Assembly: GCF_000732925.1 (NCBI RefSeq)
Contig: NZ_CP008953.1
Span: 6,820,001 to 6,884,000 of the forward strand
Direction: 5' to 3'
From: Amycolatopsis japonica
GTDB taxonomy: Bacteria > Actinomycetota > Actinomycetes > Mycobacteriales > Pseudonocardiaceae
Length of the DNA stretch: 64,000 nucleotides
The notes below the pieces were generated by a model, which did no database searches, was not told where the DNA came from, and saw only the letters and a list, made by a program, of their open reading frames with translations. The position numbers were made by a program, and so were the translations under genes. This document shows, in pieces, positions 51,559 to 60,847 of the stretch (the stretch's first letter is position 1; every line of letters starts with the position of its first letter).

Positions 51559-54500
51559 GATGCCCGGCCTTCGCTGAGTTCCGCTGCCAATGCTTCGAAG
51601 CTCTCGATCTCGTCCTGGTCCAATTCGAGGAGACCGAAATCGGATGCGGTGTGCCCGCCCGCGGCGGGGTCTTCCGCTTGGGCGGCCAGCCCGGACAACA
51701 CGGCCAGCAGTTCCTGGACGAGTCGTTCGATCCCGGCCTCGTCGAACACGCCGTCCGACCATTCGAGCATGAGGATCAGTTCCGGCCCGTCCGGCAGGTC
51801 CTGGACGATCGCGTTGACGTCCAGCCCGTGCGGCAGCCGCATGTCCGCGTCGACGGAGCCGCCGATCTCGCCCGTCTGCTGCCAAGCCCGCACGTCGCCA
51901 CCGTCACCCGCGGCGAACCGCCCGAGGTAGTTGAACCCGATCCGCGCCGACGGCAGCTCCGCCAGCGAGAGCGCGGTCTCGGCGTTGAGGTAGCGCAGCA
52001 AGCCGTACCCGAGCCCGTCGCCGGGCACCGCACGCGACTGTTCCTTGACGACCTTCAGCAACGTCCCCGCCGCCGCGTCCCCGGCGAGCACCCCGGCCAG
52101 GTCGATCCCGGAGACGTCGAGGCGGACCGGATGCGTGCTGGTGAACCAGCCCACCGTCCTGGACAGATCCATGCCCTCGGCGGGATGACGACCGTGGCCC
52201 TCGACGTCCACCAGCACCGAGTCCGTCTCGCTCCACCGCGCCACGGCTCCCGCGAGCCCGGCCAGCAGGACCTCGTGCACACCGCAGTGGAACACCACCG
52301 GGGCCCGCCCGACCAGCACCGACGTCTCCGCCGCAGGCACCACCCACGACCGCGAGCGCACCTCGCCGACCGCGGCCTGCTGGGTTCCGGTTCCGAGAAT
52401 CGCCTGCCACGCGGGAAGTTCCGCGACCCGCTCGGCGGAGACGGCCCATTCCTCCAGCAGCCCCGCCCATCGCCGGAAGGACACCGCCACCGGCTCCAGT
52501 TCCGGTTTCCGCCCGGCGGCGGCGGCCTCACACGCGGCCTGCAGATCCGCCGCCAGGACCCGCCACGAAACCCCGTCGACGACGAGGTGATGCGCCACCA
52601 CGATGATCCGGCCCACCCGCTCCGGTCCGGCGTCCAACCACACGGTTTGGACGACCACGCCGGCGGCGGGATCCAGCCGTCCGACGGCCTCCCGGGCCGC
52701 GGCGGTCTCGTCCGGCTCGCCTTCGACCTTCACCCGCGTGAAGATCCCGGCCGAGCCGCGTTCGCCGACCACCAGCCGTCTGTCGACGATCCGTGCCCGC
52801 AGCATGTCGTGCGTGTCCAGCACCGCTGTCAGCCCGGCGGTCAGCGTCTCTTCCGTCAGATCCGCGGGAGCGCCCAGGACGATCCACTGCGCGAACCCCG
52901 GGGCCGCGACGCCGTCCCCGAACAGCCGCATCACCGGCGTCATCGCGACTTCACCGACACCATCGGCCGCCACGGCCGACTCCTGCCGGGGAACCAGGGT
53001 CACCAGCTGCGCGAGCCGTTCGGGAGTCCGGTGCTCGAACACCTGCTTCGGCGTGAGCGAGATACCGTCACGACGCGCGCGGGACGCGACCTGCATGGAC
53101 GAGATCGAATCCCCGCCCAGCTCGAAGAAACTGTCCTCGACCCCGGCCCGCGCCAGCCCGAGCACCTCGGCGAAGACCTCGCACAGGATCCGCTCGGCCT
53201 CGTTCGCCGGTTCCCTGCCGACCGTCTTCGACGAGAAATCCGGTTCGGGCAACGCCTTCCGGTCGATCTTGCCGTGCGGTGTCAGCGGCAGGACGTCCAG
53301 CGCCATCACGGCCGCGGGCACCATGTACGCCGGCATCCGCTCGGCGAGTTCGGTCCGCAGCGCCTCCGGGTCGACGTCGCCCGGCGACACGTAGGCCACC
53401 AGACGGCCCTCGCGAACGGTCACCGTCGCTTGGGTGACGCGAGGATTGTTGGACAGCGCGAACTCGATCTCGCGCGGCTCGACCCGGAACCCGCGGATCT
53501 TCACCTGGTCGTCGGCCCGGCCGGCGGACACCAGCTCGTCCTCGTCCGTCCAATAGGCGAGGTCGCCCGTCCGGTACATCCGCTCACCGGCGACGAACGG
53601 ATCGGCGACGAACCGCTCGGACGTCAGCGCCGCGCGGCCCAGATATCCCCGCGCCACCCCGATTCCGGCCAGGTACAGCTCACCGACGACGCCCCGCGGC
53701 AACGGGCGGAGGAACGCGTCCAGCAGATAGCCGCGGACACCGGCGATCGGCCCGCCGAACGGGATGATCTCGCCGTGCGGCGCCAGCGGCATGCTCACCG
53801 TCGCGCAGATCGTGGTCTCGGTGGGCCCGTAGGCGTTGAGCATCCGACGGTCGGCCGAAAGCCGGTCCACCAGCCCGGGCGGGCAGAGCTCGCCCGCCGC
53901 GGTCACCGTCCGCACGCCTGCCGGGAAGACGTCCACGGTGGCCAGCACCGACGGCGGTGCCTTCACATGCGTGACGTCCCAGCGCTCCAGCGTGTCGCTC
54001 AACGACGCCTGCGGCGGCAGATCCTCGTCCGGCGGCATCACCAGCGTCGCCCCGGAAAGCAACGCCATCATCACCTCGGACACGATGGTGTCGAAGCCGA
54101 GTGCCGCGAACTGCAGCACACGGGACGACGGCGTCACGGCGAGCCGTTCGATATGCGCCATCGCCAGGTTGCCCAGGCCCGAGTACGTGACGATGACACC
54201 CTTCGGCGTCCCCGTCGAGCCCGACGTGTAGATCACGTACGCCGCGTCGCGCATCCCCACCTTCGGCAAGGCCGCTTCCGGGGCCGCCGTCAGGTCGAGT
54301 TCGTCGAGCACGACGATCCGGTCGGCGAATTCCTCCGGTACCGCGTCGCGGGTCTTTCGCTGACACACCACCAGCATCGGATCCGCGCTGCCGAAGATCA
54401 GCTTCACCCGCTCGGCCGGATACGCCGGATCCACCGGGACGAAGACACCGCCCGCCAGCGAAACCCCGAGCATCCCGATGAGCCACCACGCGGACCGTCC

Positions 54501-57500
54501 CGCCACGAGCCCGACCCGGCGTTCGCGGTCGACCCCGCCCGCCCGCAGGACGGCGGCGAACCTCGTCGCGCGGTCCCACAGTTCCGCGTAGGTCAGGTCG
54601 CCTTCCCCGTCCGTGACCGCCACCGCGTCCGGCCGCTCGGCCGCCATCCGCCCGATCAGCTCCGGCAGCGGCTCGCCGTCCAGCAGCGCGGGTTCCCAGC
54701 GGGGCAACGGGATCTCACCCATTCCGGTCCGCCCGACGAGGGCGGACGGGTCCTCGACGACGGCGCCGAGCGCGCCGACGAACCAGTCCAGCAGGGAATC
54801 GGCGACGGCCCGGTCGATCTGCCCGCGCCAATAAGCGAGCTGGATCCGGAACTCGTCGCCGGGGATCACCCCGACGGTCACCGGGTAGTGCGTACCTTCG
54901 ACCGTGCCCAGATACGAGAACTGGTCGGCGAAATCCCGCGGGTAGTTCTCGAACACCAACAGCGTGTCGAACAACGCGCCGGGTCCGGCCGTCTTCTGGA
55001 TCTCCGTAAGACCCAGGTGCTGATGCGGCATCAAGGCGACCTGGCGCCGCTGCAGGCCGGTGAGCATGTCCACTATGGACTGTGTGCCGTCCAGTGAGAC
55101 CCGCACCGGGATCGTGTTCATCATCAGCCCCGGCATCGCCTCCACACCGGGAAGTTCGGCGGGGCGGCAGGCGACCGTGGTGCCGAACACCACGTCGGTC
55201 CGCCGCGCGAGCCGCGCCAGCACCAGCGCCCACGCGCCCTGCACCACCGTGGCCAGTGTCAGCCCGTGGTCGCGGGCGAAACCGGTGAGCCGGGTGTAGA
55301 GCTCCGGCGCGAGATGGGTGACGCGGTAGTCGTAGTCCGTCGCCGCGTCCGATTTGGCGACCAGCCCGGGCACGTCGATGTCGGACAGCTCCGCCTGCCA
55401 CGCCGTGCGCGCCGCTTCCTTGTCCTGCCTGTCCAACCACGCCAGATAGTCGCGGTACGAGGCGGCCGTCCGCTCCGGGAAACCCCCGGCGGTGTAAGCC
55501 GCCGACACCTCGTTGAGGATCACCGCCACCGACCAGCCGTCGGTCAGGATGTGGTGATTGACCACGAGCAGCCGGTGCCGGTCCTCGCCGACCTTGATCA
55601 GGACGAGCCGGAAAAGCGGCGCCTTGGCGAGATCGAACCGGTCCCGCTGCTCCGCCGCGGACAGCGCCTTGACGGCCTCCTCGACGTCCGCGCCGGACAG
55701 ATCGACCTCGCGCCACGGCAGGTCGACATGACCGGCGACGGCCTGCACCGCCTTGCCCGAAGAGAGCCGGTGGAAGGTCAGCCGGAGCTCGGGGTGCCGG
55801 GCGAAGACCGCCTCCCACACCGAACGCAGCCTGGCGACGTCCAGCTCGCCGGTCAGCTCCACGATCCACTGGGTCTGGTAGATGTCGGGACCCTGGTCGT
55901 CGAGGGTCGTCTGGAAGAGCAAGCCCGCCTGGAGCGGCGCCAGCGGCCAGACCGCCACGGCGTCCGGGACCGCGGCCGCGAGTTCCGCCTCGTCTTCCGC
56001 GGTCAGCTCGATCAGCGGACCGGTGACCTGCTGATCGGCCGCCACGGCACCCGCCACCGCGGCCAGCCGTGCGGGTGTCTGCTCCCGGAAGATCTGCGAC
56101 GGCGTCACCAGCAGACCGGCCTTCGCCGCACGGGCCGCCACGCGCACCGCGAGGATCGAATCCCCGCCCAGCGCGAAGAAGCCGTCGTCGACGCCCGCAC
56201 CGGCCGAACCGAGCACTTCAGCGAACAGTCCACAAAGGACACGCTCGGTCTCCGTGACGGGTTCGCGTCCGCCGGTCTTCGCCGTGAAGTCGGGGGCGGG
56301 CAACGCCGCCCGGTCGACCTTGCCGTTGCCGGTGAGCGGCAACGCGTCCACCGTCATCACCACGGCGGGGACCAGGTGGTCCGGCAGCACCGCGCCGAGC
56401 CGCTCGCGGACGAGAGCGGGATCGACGTCCGCCACGACGTAACCGATCAGCCGTCCGTCGATCGGCACCACGACGGCCTCGTGGACGTCCGGCTGGGCGG
56501 TCATCGCGGCTTCGACCTCGCCGGGTTCGACGCGGAAACCGCGGATCTTCACCTGGTCGTCGACGCGGCCCGCGAAGAGCAGCTCGCCGTCCGGTGTCCA
56601 CTTCGCGAGGTCGCCGGTCCGGTACATCCTTTCGCCCGGCGCGAACGGATCCGCCACGAACCGCTCGGCCGTCAGCCCTGGCCGGGCGAGATAGCCGTCG
56701 GCGAGACCGGCGCCGGACAGGTACAGCTCGCCGACCACGTCCGGCGCCACCGGCCGCAGCGAGTCGTCCAGCACCCAGGCCCGGCGGCCGGAAAGCGGAC
56801 GGCCGATCGGCAGGACCGAGACCGGCTCGTCCTCCGGTTCGAGCACGAACCAGGTGGCGCACAGCGTCGTCTCGGTCGGCCCGTACAGATGCCGGATCCG
56901 CGCGCCCGGCGCGGCCTGCCGGACGCGGTCCACCGCGTGCGCGGGCACCAGGTCCCCACCGGTCAGGATCTCGCGCAGCCCCGCGAACGATTCCGGCGCT
57001 TCCTCCGCCACCGCACGGAAACTGCCCGCGGTGAGATGCGCGCGCGTCACCCCGCCCGCGACCGCCTCCCGCAGGCGCCGCGCGTCCACCGGCCCCGGCT
57101 CGGCGATCACGACCCTGGCGCCCGACACCAGCGGAACCCAGATCTCGCACAGGGACGCGTCGAAGGAATGCGGCGCGTGCATGAGGACCGCGTCGTCGGG
57201 TTCCATCGCCCAGCCGGGATCCCCCACCAGTTCCGCGACGCTGGCGTGCGGGACGGCCACGCCCTTCGGTTTGCCCGTCGACCCGGACGTGTACATCACG
57301 TACGCCAGGTCTTCCGGGCTCGCCGGGACGACCGCGGCCTCGCCCGCGTCGTCCGTGACGAGAAGGGACTCGATCCCCGCCGGGACGCCGTCGCGGGTCG
57401 CGGCGGAGCACAGCATCAGGGACGCGCCCGAATCCTCGACCATGAACGCCACCCGCGGCGCGGGGTACGAGGCGTCCACCGGCACGTAGGCCGCGCCCGC

Positions 57501-57749
57501 CTTCCAGACGGCGAGCAGCGCCACCAGCAGATCCGCCGAGCGATCCAGCATGACCGCGACCCGTCCGCCGACACCGACGCCGCGGGCGATCAGCTTCCCG
57601 GCCAGCCTGCCCGCGAGCTCGTCGAGCTCCCGGTAGGTGAGGGCCCGGTCCCCGTCGGCCACGGCCACCGCGTCCGGTGCCCGGTCCACCTGCCGGGCGA
57701 AGAGGGCCGGCACCGTCGACGCGGCCTGCGCTGCGGAACTCATCGTCAT
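51555..57749 (-). CDS. NRPS modules 1-2 (A-T, C-A-T-E): Hpg and Tyr/beta-hydroxytyrosine
   Basis: 2064 aa, starter protein without a leading C domain: A1 ~10-500, T1 Ser ~528 (FFALGGDSILAV), C2 ~600-1030 (HHILTDGW), A2 ~1050-1500, T2 Ser ~1545, E2 ~1600-2030 (HHLVVDGVSW). My codes: A1 D-A-C-H-L-G-L-L-C (Hpg) and A2 D-T-S-K-T-A-A-I-C (Tyr-type, unlike module 6). There is no E domain in module 1 although residue 1 is D in this family. The ATG overlaps the ABC transporter stop (ATGA at 57749-57746). Confidence 0.96.
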   Translation of the reverse strand: MTMSSAAQAASTVPALFARQVDRAPDAVAVADGDRALTYRELDELAGRLAGKLIARGVGVGGRVAVMLDRSADLLVALLAVWKAGAAYVPVDASYPAPRVAFMVEDSGASLMLCSAATRDGVPAGIESLLVTDDAGEAAVVPASPEDLAYVMYTSGSTGKPKGVAVPHASVAELVGDPGWAMEPDDAVLMHAPHSFDASLCEIWVPLVSGARVVIAEPGPVDARRLREAVAGGVTRAHLTAGSFRAVAEEAPESFAGLREILTGGDLVPAHAVDRVRQAAPGARIRHLYGPTETTLCATWFVLEPEDEPVSVLPIGRPLSGRRAWVLDDSLRPVAPDVVGELYLSGAGLADGYLARPGLTAERFVADPFAPGERMYRTGDLAKWTPDGELLFAGRVDDQVKIRGFRVEPGEVEAAMTAQPDVHEAVVVPIDGRLIGYVVADVDPALVRERLGAVLPDHLVPAVVMTVDALPLTGNGKVDRAALPAPDFTAKTGGREPVTETERVLCGLFAEVLGSAGAGVDDGFFALGGDSILAVRVAARAAKAGLLVTPSQIFREQTPARLAAVAGAVAADQQVTGPLIELTAEDEAELAAAVPDAVAVWPLAPLQAGLLFQTTLDDQGPDIYQTQWIVELTGELDVARLRSVWEAVFARHPELRLTFHRLSSGKAVQAVAGHVDLPWREVDLSGADVEEAVKALSAAEQRDRFDLAKAPLFRLVLIKVGEDRHRLLVVNHHILTDGWSVAVILNEVSAAYTAGGFPERTAASYRDYLAWLDRQDKEAARTAWQAELSDIDVPGLVAKSDAATDYDYRVTHLAPELYTRLTGFARDHGLTLATVVQGAWALVLARLARRTDVVFGTTVACRPAELPGVEAMPGLMMNTIPVRVSLDGTQSIVDMLTGLQRRQVALMPHQHLGLTEIQKTAGPGALFDTLLVFENYPRDFADQFSYLGTVEGTHYPVTVGVIPGDEFRIQLAYWRGQIDRAVADSLLDWFVGALGAVVEDPSALVGRTGMGEIPLPRWEPALLDGEPLPELIGRMAAERPDAVAVTDGEGDLTYAELWDRATRFAAVLRAGGVDRERRVGLVAGRSAWWLIGMLGVSLAGGVFVPVDPAYPAERVKLIFGSADPMLVVCQRKTRDAVPEEFADRIVVLDELDLTAAPEAALPKVGMRDAAYVIYTSGSTGTPKGVIVTYSGLGNLAMAHIERLAVTPSSRVLQFAALGFDTIVSEVMMALLSGATLVMPPDEDLPPQASLSDTLERWDVTHVKAPPSVLATVDVFPAGVRTVTAAGELCPPGLVDRLSADRRMLNAYGPTETTICATVSMPLAPHGEIIPFGGPIAGVRGYLLDAFLRPLPRGVVGELYLAGIGVARGYLGRAALTSERFVADPFVAGERMYRTGDLAYWTDEDELVSAGRADDQVKIRGFRVEPREIEFALSNNPRVTQATVTVREGRLVAYVSPGDVDPEALRTELAERMPAYMVPAAVMALDVLPLTPHGKIDRKALPEPDFSSKTVGREPANEAERILCEVFAEVLGLARAGVEDSFFELGGDSISSMQVASRARRDGISLTPKQVFEHRTPERLAQLVTLVPRQESAVAADGVGEVAMTPVMRLFGDGVAAPGFAQWIVLGAPADLTEETLTAGLTAVLDTHDMLRARIVDRRLVVGERGSAGIFTRVKVEGEPDETAAAREAVGRLDPAAGVVVQTVWLDAGPERVGRIIVVAHHLVVDGVSWRVLAADLQAACEAAAAGRKPELEPVAVSFRRWAGLLEEWAVSAERVAELPAWQAILGTGTQQAAVGEVRSRSWVVPAAETSVLVGRAPVVFHCGVHEVLLAGLAGAVARWSETDSVLVDVEGHGRHPAEGMDLSRTVGWFTSTHPVRLDVSGIDLAGVLAGDAAAGTLLKVVKEQSRAVPGDGLGYGLLRYLNAETALSLAELPSARIGFNYLGRFAAGDGGDVRAWQQTGEIGGSVDADMRLPHGLDVNAIVQDLPDGPELILMLEWSDGVFDEAGIERLVQELLAVLSGLAAQAEDPAAGGHTASDFGLLELDQDEIESFEALAAELSEGRAS

Positions 57750-59698
57750 CCTCCGTAGACCACGGTGTCCAGCGGTTCAGGCTCTTCGTCGAACTCGTCT
57801 TCCTCGGGCTCCGGTTTGGCCGCGTTGTTCTCCGGCCTGGCGAACTGCGTGTGATAGAGCTCCGAGTACAACCCGCCCCGCGCCAGCAATTCGTCGTGCG
57901 TGCCGCGTTCACGGACCGTTCCGCCGTCGATCACGAGGATCTGGTCGGCCTCGCGGATCGTGGACAACCGGTGCGCGATCACCAGCGACGTCCGGCTGCG
58001 CAGCGCGGTCTTGAGCGCCCGCTGGACGGCGGCCTCCGACTCGGAGTCCAGATGCGCGGTCGCCTCGTCGAGCACGACGACCGTGGGCGCCTTCAGCAAC
58101 AGCCGCGCGATGGCGAGCCGCTGCTTCTCCCCACCGGACATGCGGTAGCCGCGATCGCCGGTGACGGTGTCGAACCCGCGGGGCAGGGACTGGATCAGCT
58201 CCCAGATCTGCGCCCCCTTGCAGGCTTCGATCAGCTCGTCCTCGGTGGCCGTCGGGCGGGCGTAGAGCAGGTTCTCCCGGATCGTGTCGTGGAAGAGGTA
58301 GGCGTCCTGGCTGACCACCCCGACCGTCCCGCGGATCGAGTCGAAGGTCAGGTCGCGCAGATCGTGGCCGTCGAAGCGGACCGCTCCCGAATTCGGGTCG
58401 TACAGCCGCGACACCAGATGCGTCATGGTGCTCTTGCCGGCGCCGGACGGGCCGACGAGCGCGGTGAGCGTTCCGGCGGGGGCCTCGAAGCTGATGCCGC
58501 GCAGGACGTCCGCCGTGACGTCGCCGTGTTCCCGTTTGGTCCGCAGGTGCTCGAGCGACGCCAGCGAGACCTCGTCCGCGGTGGGATAGCGGAACGCCAC
58601 GTCGTCGAACTCGATACCCGGGGCGACGTCCTTTTCGAGTTCCTTCGCGTCCGGGCGTTCCTGGATCAGCGGCTTCAGGTCGAGCAGCTCGAAGATCCGG
58701 GAGAAGCTCACCACGACGGTCTGCGCGGTCTCCTGCATCCCCGACAGCTGCGTGATCGGCCCGAACAGGCGCCCGAGCAGGGTGGCGATGGCGATGAGCG
58801 TCCCGAGCTGGAACGCACCGTCGATCACGAGCCCGCCGCCGACGCCGTAGACGACCGCCGTGGCGATCGAGGCCATCAGCGCCATCATGGCGAAGGACAT
58901 CCGGGCCCAGATGGAGATGCTCACGCCGATCTTGCGGATCTTCCCGGCGCGCGTGCGGTAATCGGCCATCTCCTCGTCCGGGCGGCCGAAGAGCTTGGAG
59001 AGCATCGCGCCCTGGACGTTGAACCGCTCGTGCAGCAGGCCGCCGAGGCCGGCGTTCGTCTCCATCAACGTGCCCGTGCGCCGCTGGATGATCCGTCCCA
59101 CCCAGATCCAGGGCACGACGAACAACGGCACCAGCACCAGCGTGACGAGCGCGACGAGCCAGGACAGGTAGAACAGTTCGGCCAGCACCAGCAGGACGGT
59201 GACCACGCTGGTGGCCGCCATCAGCAGATGCCCGAACGCCTGCTGCGCCATGATGAGCTCGGTGTGCAGCCTGCCGACCAGCACCCCGGTCTGGGTGCGG
59301 GTGAAGAACGCGATCGGCAGCCGCCGGACGTGATCCAGCGCCTGCACGCGGAGGTCGTAGGTGACGCCCTCCCCGATCTTCGCGGAGACGTACGCCGACA
59401 TCAGCGACAACAACGCGCCCGCGACGGCCAGCCCGGCGGTCAGGACCGCCATCAGGATCACGACACCGAAGTCGTTCTTGAGGATGCCGCCGTCGATGAG
59501 TTCCTTCATCAGCAACGGGGTCGCGATGACGACGAACGCCTCCATCGCGGCGATGAGGACGAACAGCGCCACCTTGCCGACATGGGGACGGAAGTACGCG
59601 AGGACTCTGCGCACCGTCCCGGGGCGGACCCGGTTCGACCAGGGATCGGGGTCGTCATCGCTCTTGGGCGACGCCCCGAAGCGCAACATTACTTCCAT
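57746..59698 (-). CDS. tba: ABC exporter half-transporter (MsbA-type), glycopeptide export
   Basis: 650 aa: six-helix transmembrane domain (~35-330) fused to a nucleotide-binding domain with Walker A GPSGAGKST, signature MSGGEKQR and Walker B VVVLDEATAHLD, then the switch His in VIAHRLSTI. Homologous position and type to Tba/StaU exporters, which carry the finished antibiotic out of the cell. The ATG at 59698 with GAGGG upstream was chosen; the frame extends farther upstream but without family sequence. The C-terminal tail is acidic (EEDEFDEEPEPLD). Confidence 0.93.
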   Translation of the reverse strand: MEVMLRFGASPKSDDDPDPWSNRVRPGTVRRVLAYFRPHVGKVALFVLIAAMEAFVVIATPLLMKELIDGGILKNDFGVVILMAVLTAGLAVAGALLSLMSAYVSAKIGEGVTYDLRVQALDHVRRLPIAFFTRTQTGVLVGRLHTELIMAQQAFGHLLMAATSVVTVLLVLAELFYLSWLVALVTLVLVPLFVVPWIWVGRIIQRRTGTLMETNAGLGGLLHERFNVQGAMLSKLFGRPDEEMADYRTRAGKIRKIGVSISIWARMSFAMMALMASIATAVVYGVGGGLVIDGAFQLGTLIAIATLLGRLFGPITQLSGMQETAQTVVVSFSRIFELLDLKPLIQERPDAKELEKDVAPGIEFDDVAFRYPTADEVSLASLEHLRTKREHGDVTADVLRGISFEAPAGTLTALVGPSGAGKSTMTHLVSRLYDPNSGAVRFDGHDLRDLTFDSIRGTVGVVSQDAYLFHDTIRENLLYARPTATEDELIEACKGAQIWELIQSLPRGFDTVTGDRGYRMSGGEKQRLAIARLLLKAPTVVVLDEATAHLDSESEAAVQRALKTALRSRTSLVIAHRLSTIREADQILVIDGGTVRERGTHDELLARGGLYSELYHTQFARPENNAAKPEPEEDEFDEEPEPLDTVVYGG

Positions 59699-59879
59699 TT
59701 GGGCATCCCTCTCACGCACGAAGTCGGCGAGCTCAATCGTGCTGAATCGTGTCGATGTCCACGAGTGGCCCCGGGAACACCGCCGTCTGTTCGTCCACAA
59801 AGGACTCGCGTGTTCCGCCCCCGAGCTCGCGAGTTCCGGCTCCAAGCACGCATGGGCGGTACTGAATCACGATGACTTG
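59699..59879. promoter_or_regulatory. Gap between pdh and the ABC transporter gene
   Basis: 181 bp without a gene. The half next to pdh (59790-59870) has diverged GAACTCGCG/CGCGAGTTC-type units resembling the array at 35987-36090, and a small GTCCACAAAGGAC palindrome lies at 59799-59811. A promoter for the exporter-NRPS operon may lie here, but I could not define -35/-10 boxes. Confidence 0.4.
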
Positions 59880-60710
59880 CTACCCGATGGCCGGGATCCG
59901 GCCGTGGCCGTCCACGCCCCGGCGCAGCAGTTCCGTCAGATCGTCCAGGTCACCGGCCCGCAGCGCGGTGGCCGCCGCGGCGAGGTCGGCCGCGATCCGG
60001 TCGAGCACCGCCGCCACCGGAACCGCGTTGCCGGAGAGAATCCTCCGCCACAGCAAAGGATTTCCGGCCGCGATGCGGGTGACGTCCCGCAACCCCTGCC
60101 CGGCGAGGCTCAGGGCGACGTCGTCGCCGCTCGCCAGGCTCGCCGCCACCGCCGAGGCGGCGACGTGCGGGGCGTGCGACACCAGCGCCACCGCCGAGTC
60201 GTGCTCGGCGGCGCCGACGGTGACGGCCTCGGCCCCGCACAGCGCCACCAGTCCGCGGGTCAGCCGCAGGGCCTCCGCCCCTGTTCCGGGGCCGGGGCAC
60301 AGCGCCCAAGGGCGGCCGGCGAACAATCCCGCCCGTGCCGCCGCCGGACCGGATCGCTCCCGCCCGGCGAGCGGATGCCCTGGTACGTAAGAGGTCATGT
60401 CGCAGCCGAGGCGCTCCGCGTCGGCGATCGGATCGACCTTGACGCTGGCCACGTCGGTGTACGCCCGCGCCGCGCCCCGCTTCTGGAGTTCGGCCAGCCG
60501 CTCCCCCACGAGCTGCGGTGGGACCGCGATCACCGCCAGGTCCACTTCCTCGCCGGTCCATTCGCGCCCGGCGCCGAGCTCCCGCGCCACCCGGACGGCT
60601 TGCGCGTCGATGTCGGAGAGATGAACCGCCACACCCTTTTCCCGAAGGGACAACGCGGCCGAAGTGCCGATCAGGCCGGTGCCGACGACAAGCGCCTTCT
60701 CGATGGTCAC
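59880..60710 (-). CDS. pdh: Prephenate dehydrogenase
   Basis: 276 aa, NAD-binding motif VVGTGLIGTSAAL (residues 8-20), then the catalytic region VPGHPLAGRERSGP near 109-122 with the conserved His. It makes 4-hydroxyphenylpyruvate from prephenate, raising supply for Tyr, Hpg and beta-hydroxytyrosine. Duplicated pathway copies like this are standard in glycopeptide clusters. It lies between the regulator and the exporter gene. Confidence 0.95.
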   Translation of the reverse strand: MTIEKALVVGTGLIGTSAALSLREKGVAVHLSDIDAQAVRVARELGAGREWTGEEVDLAVIAVPPQLVGERLAELQKRGAARAYTDVASVKVDPIADAERLGCDMTSYVPGHPLAGRERSGPAAARAGLFAGRPWALCPGPGTGAEALRLTRGLVALCGAEAVTVGAAEHDSAVALVSHAPHVAASAVAASLASGDDVALSLAGQGLRDVTRIAAGNPLLWRRILSGNAVPVAAVLDRIAADLAAAATALRAGDLDDLTELLRRGVDGHGRIPAIG

Positions 60711-60774
60711 AGCTACTTCTTAGGCCGCCCACCCGGTGATGTCGAGCGACGGGGCCTGGGCACCGCGCAAGAGA

Positions 60775-60813
60775 AAAGGGGACTTTCACCGCGTGAAGCG
60801 GAAAAGTCCCCTT
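60775..60813 (-). terminator. Hairpin downstream of the regulator gene
   Basis: Arms AAGGGGACTTT / AAGTCCCCTT enclose a second short stem (CCGC/GCGG). It lies between the end of the strR-type gene (60848) and the pdh start (60710), so it probably ends the regulator transcript. The arms repeat those of the palindrome at 48269-48313. Confidence 0.65.
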
Positions 60814-60847
60814 CGCCCCGTCCGTGCCTACCCGATGCCGTCCGCGC

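Noticed and set aside
51559..51885. N-terminal extension of the module 3 NRPS.
   Set aside because: The extension is Arg/Ala-rich and overlaps the end of the E2 domain of the preceding gene; the GTG at 51558 gives a normal C-domain start and GTGA coupling.
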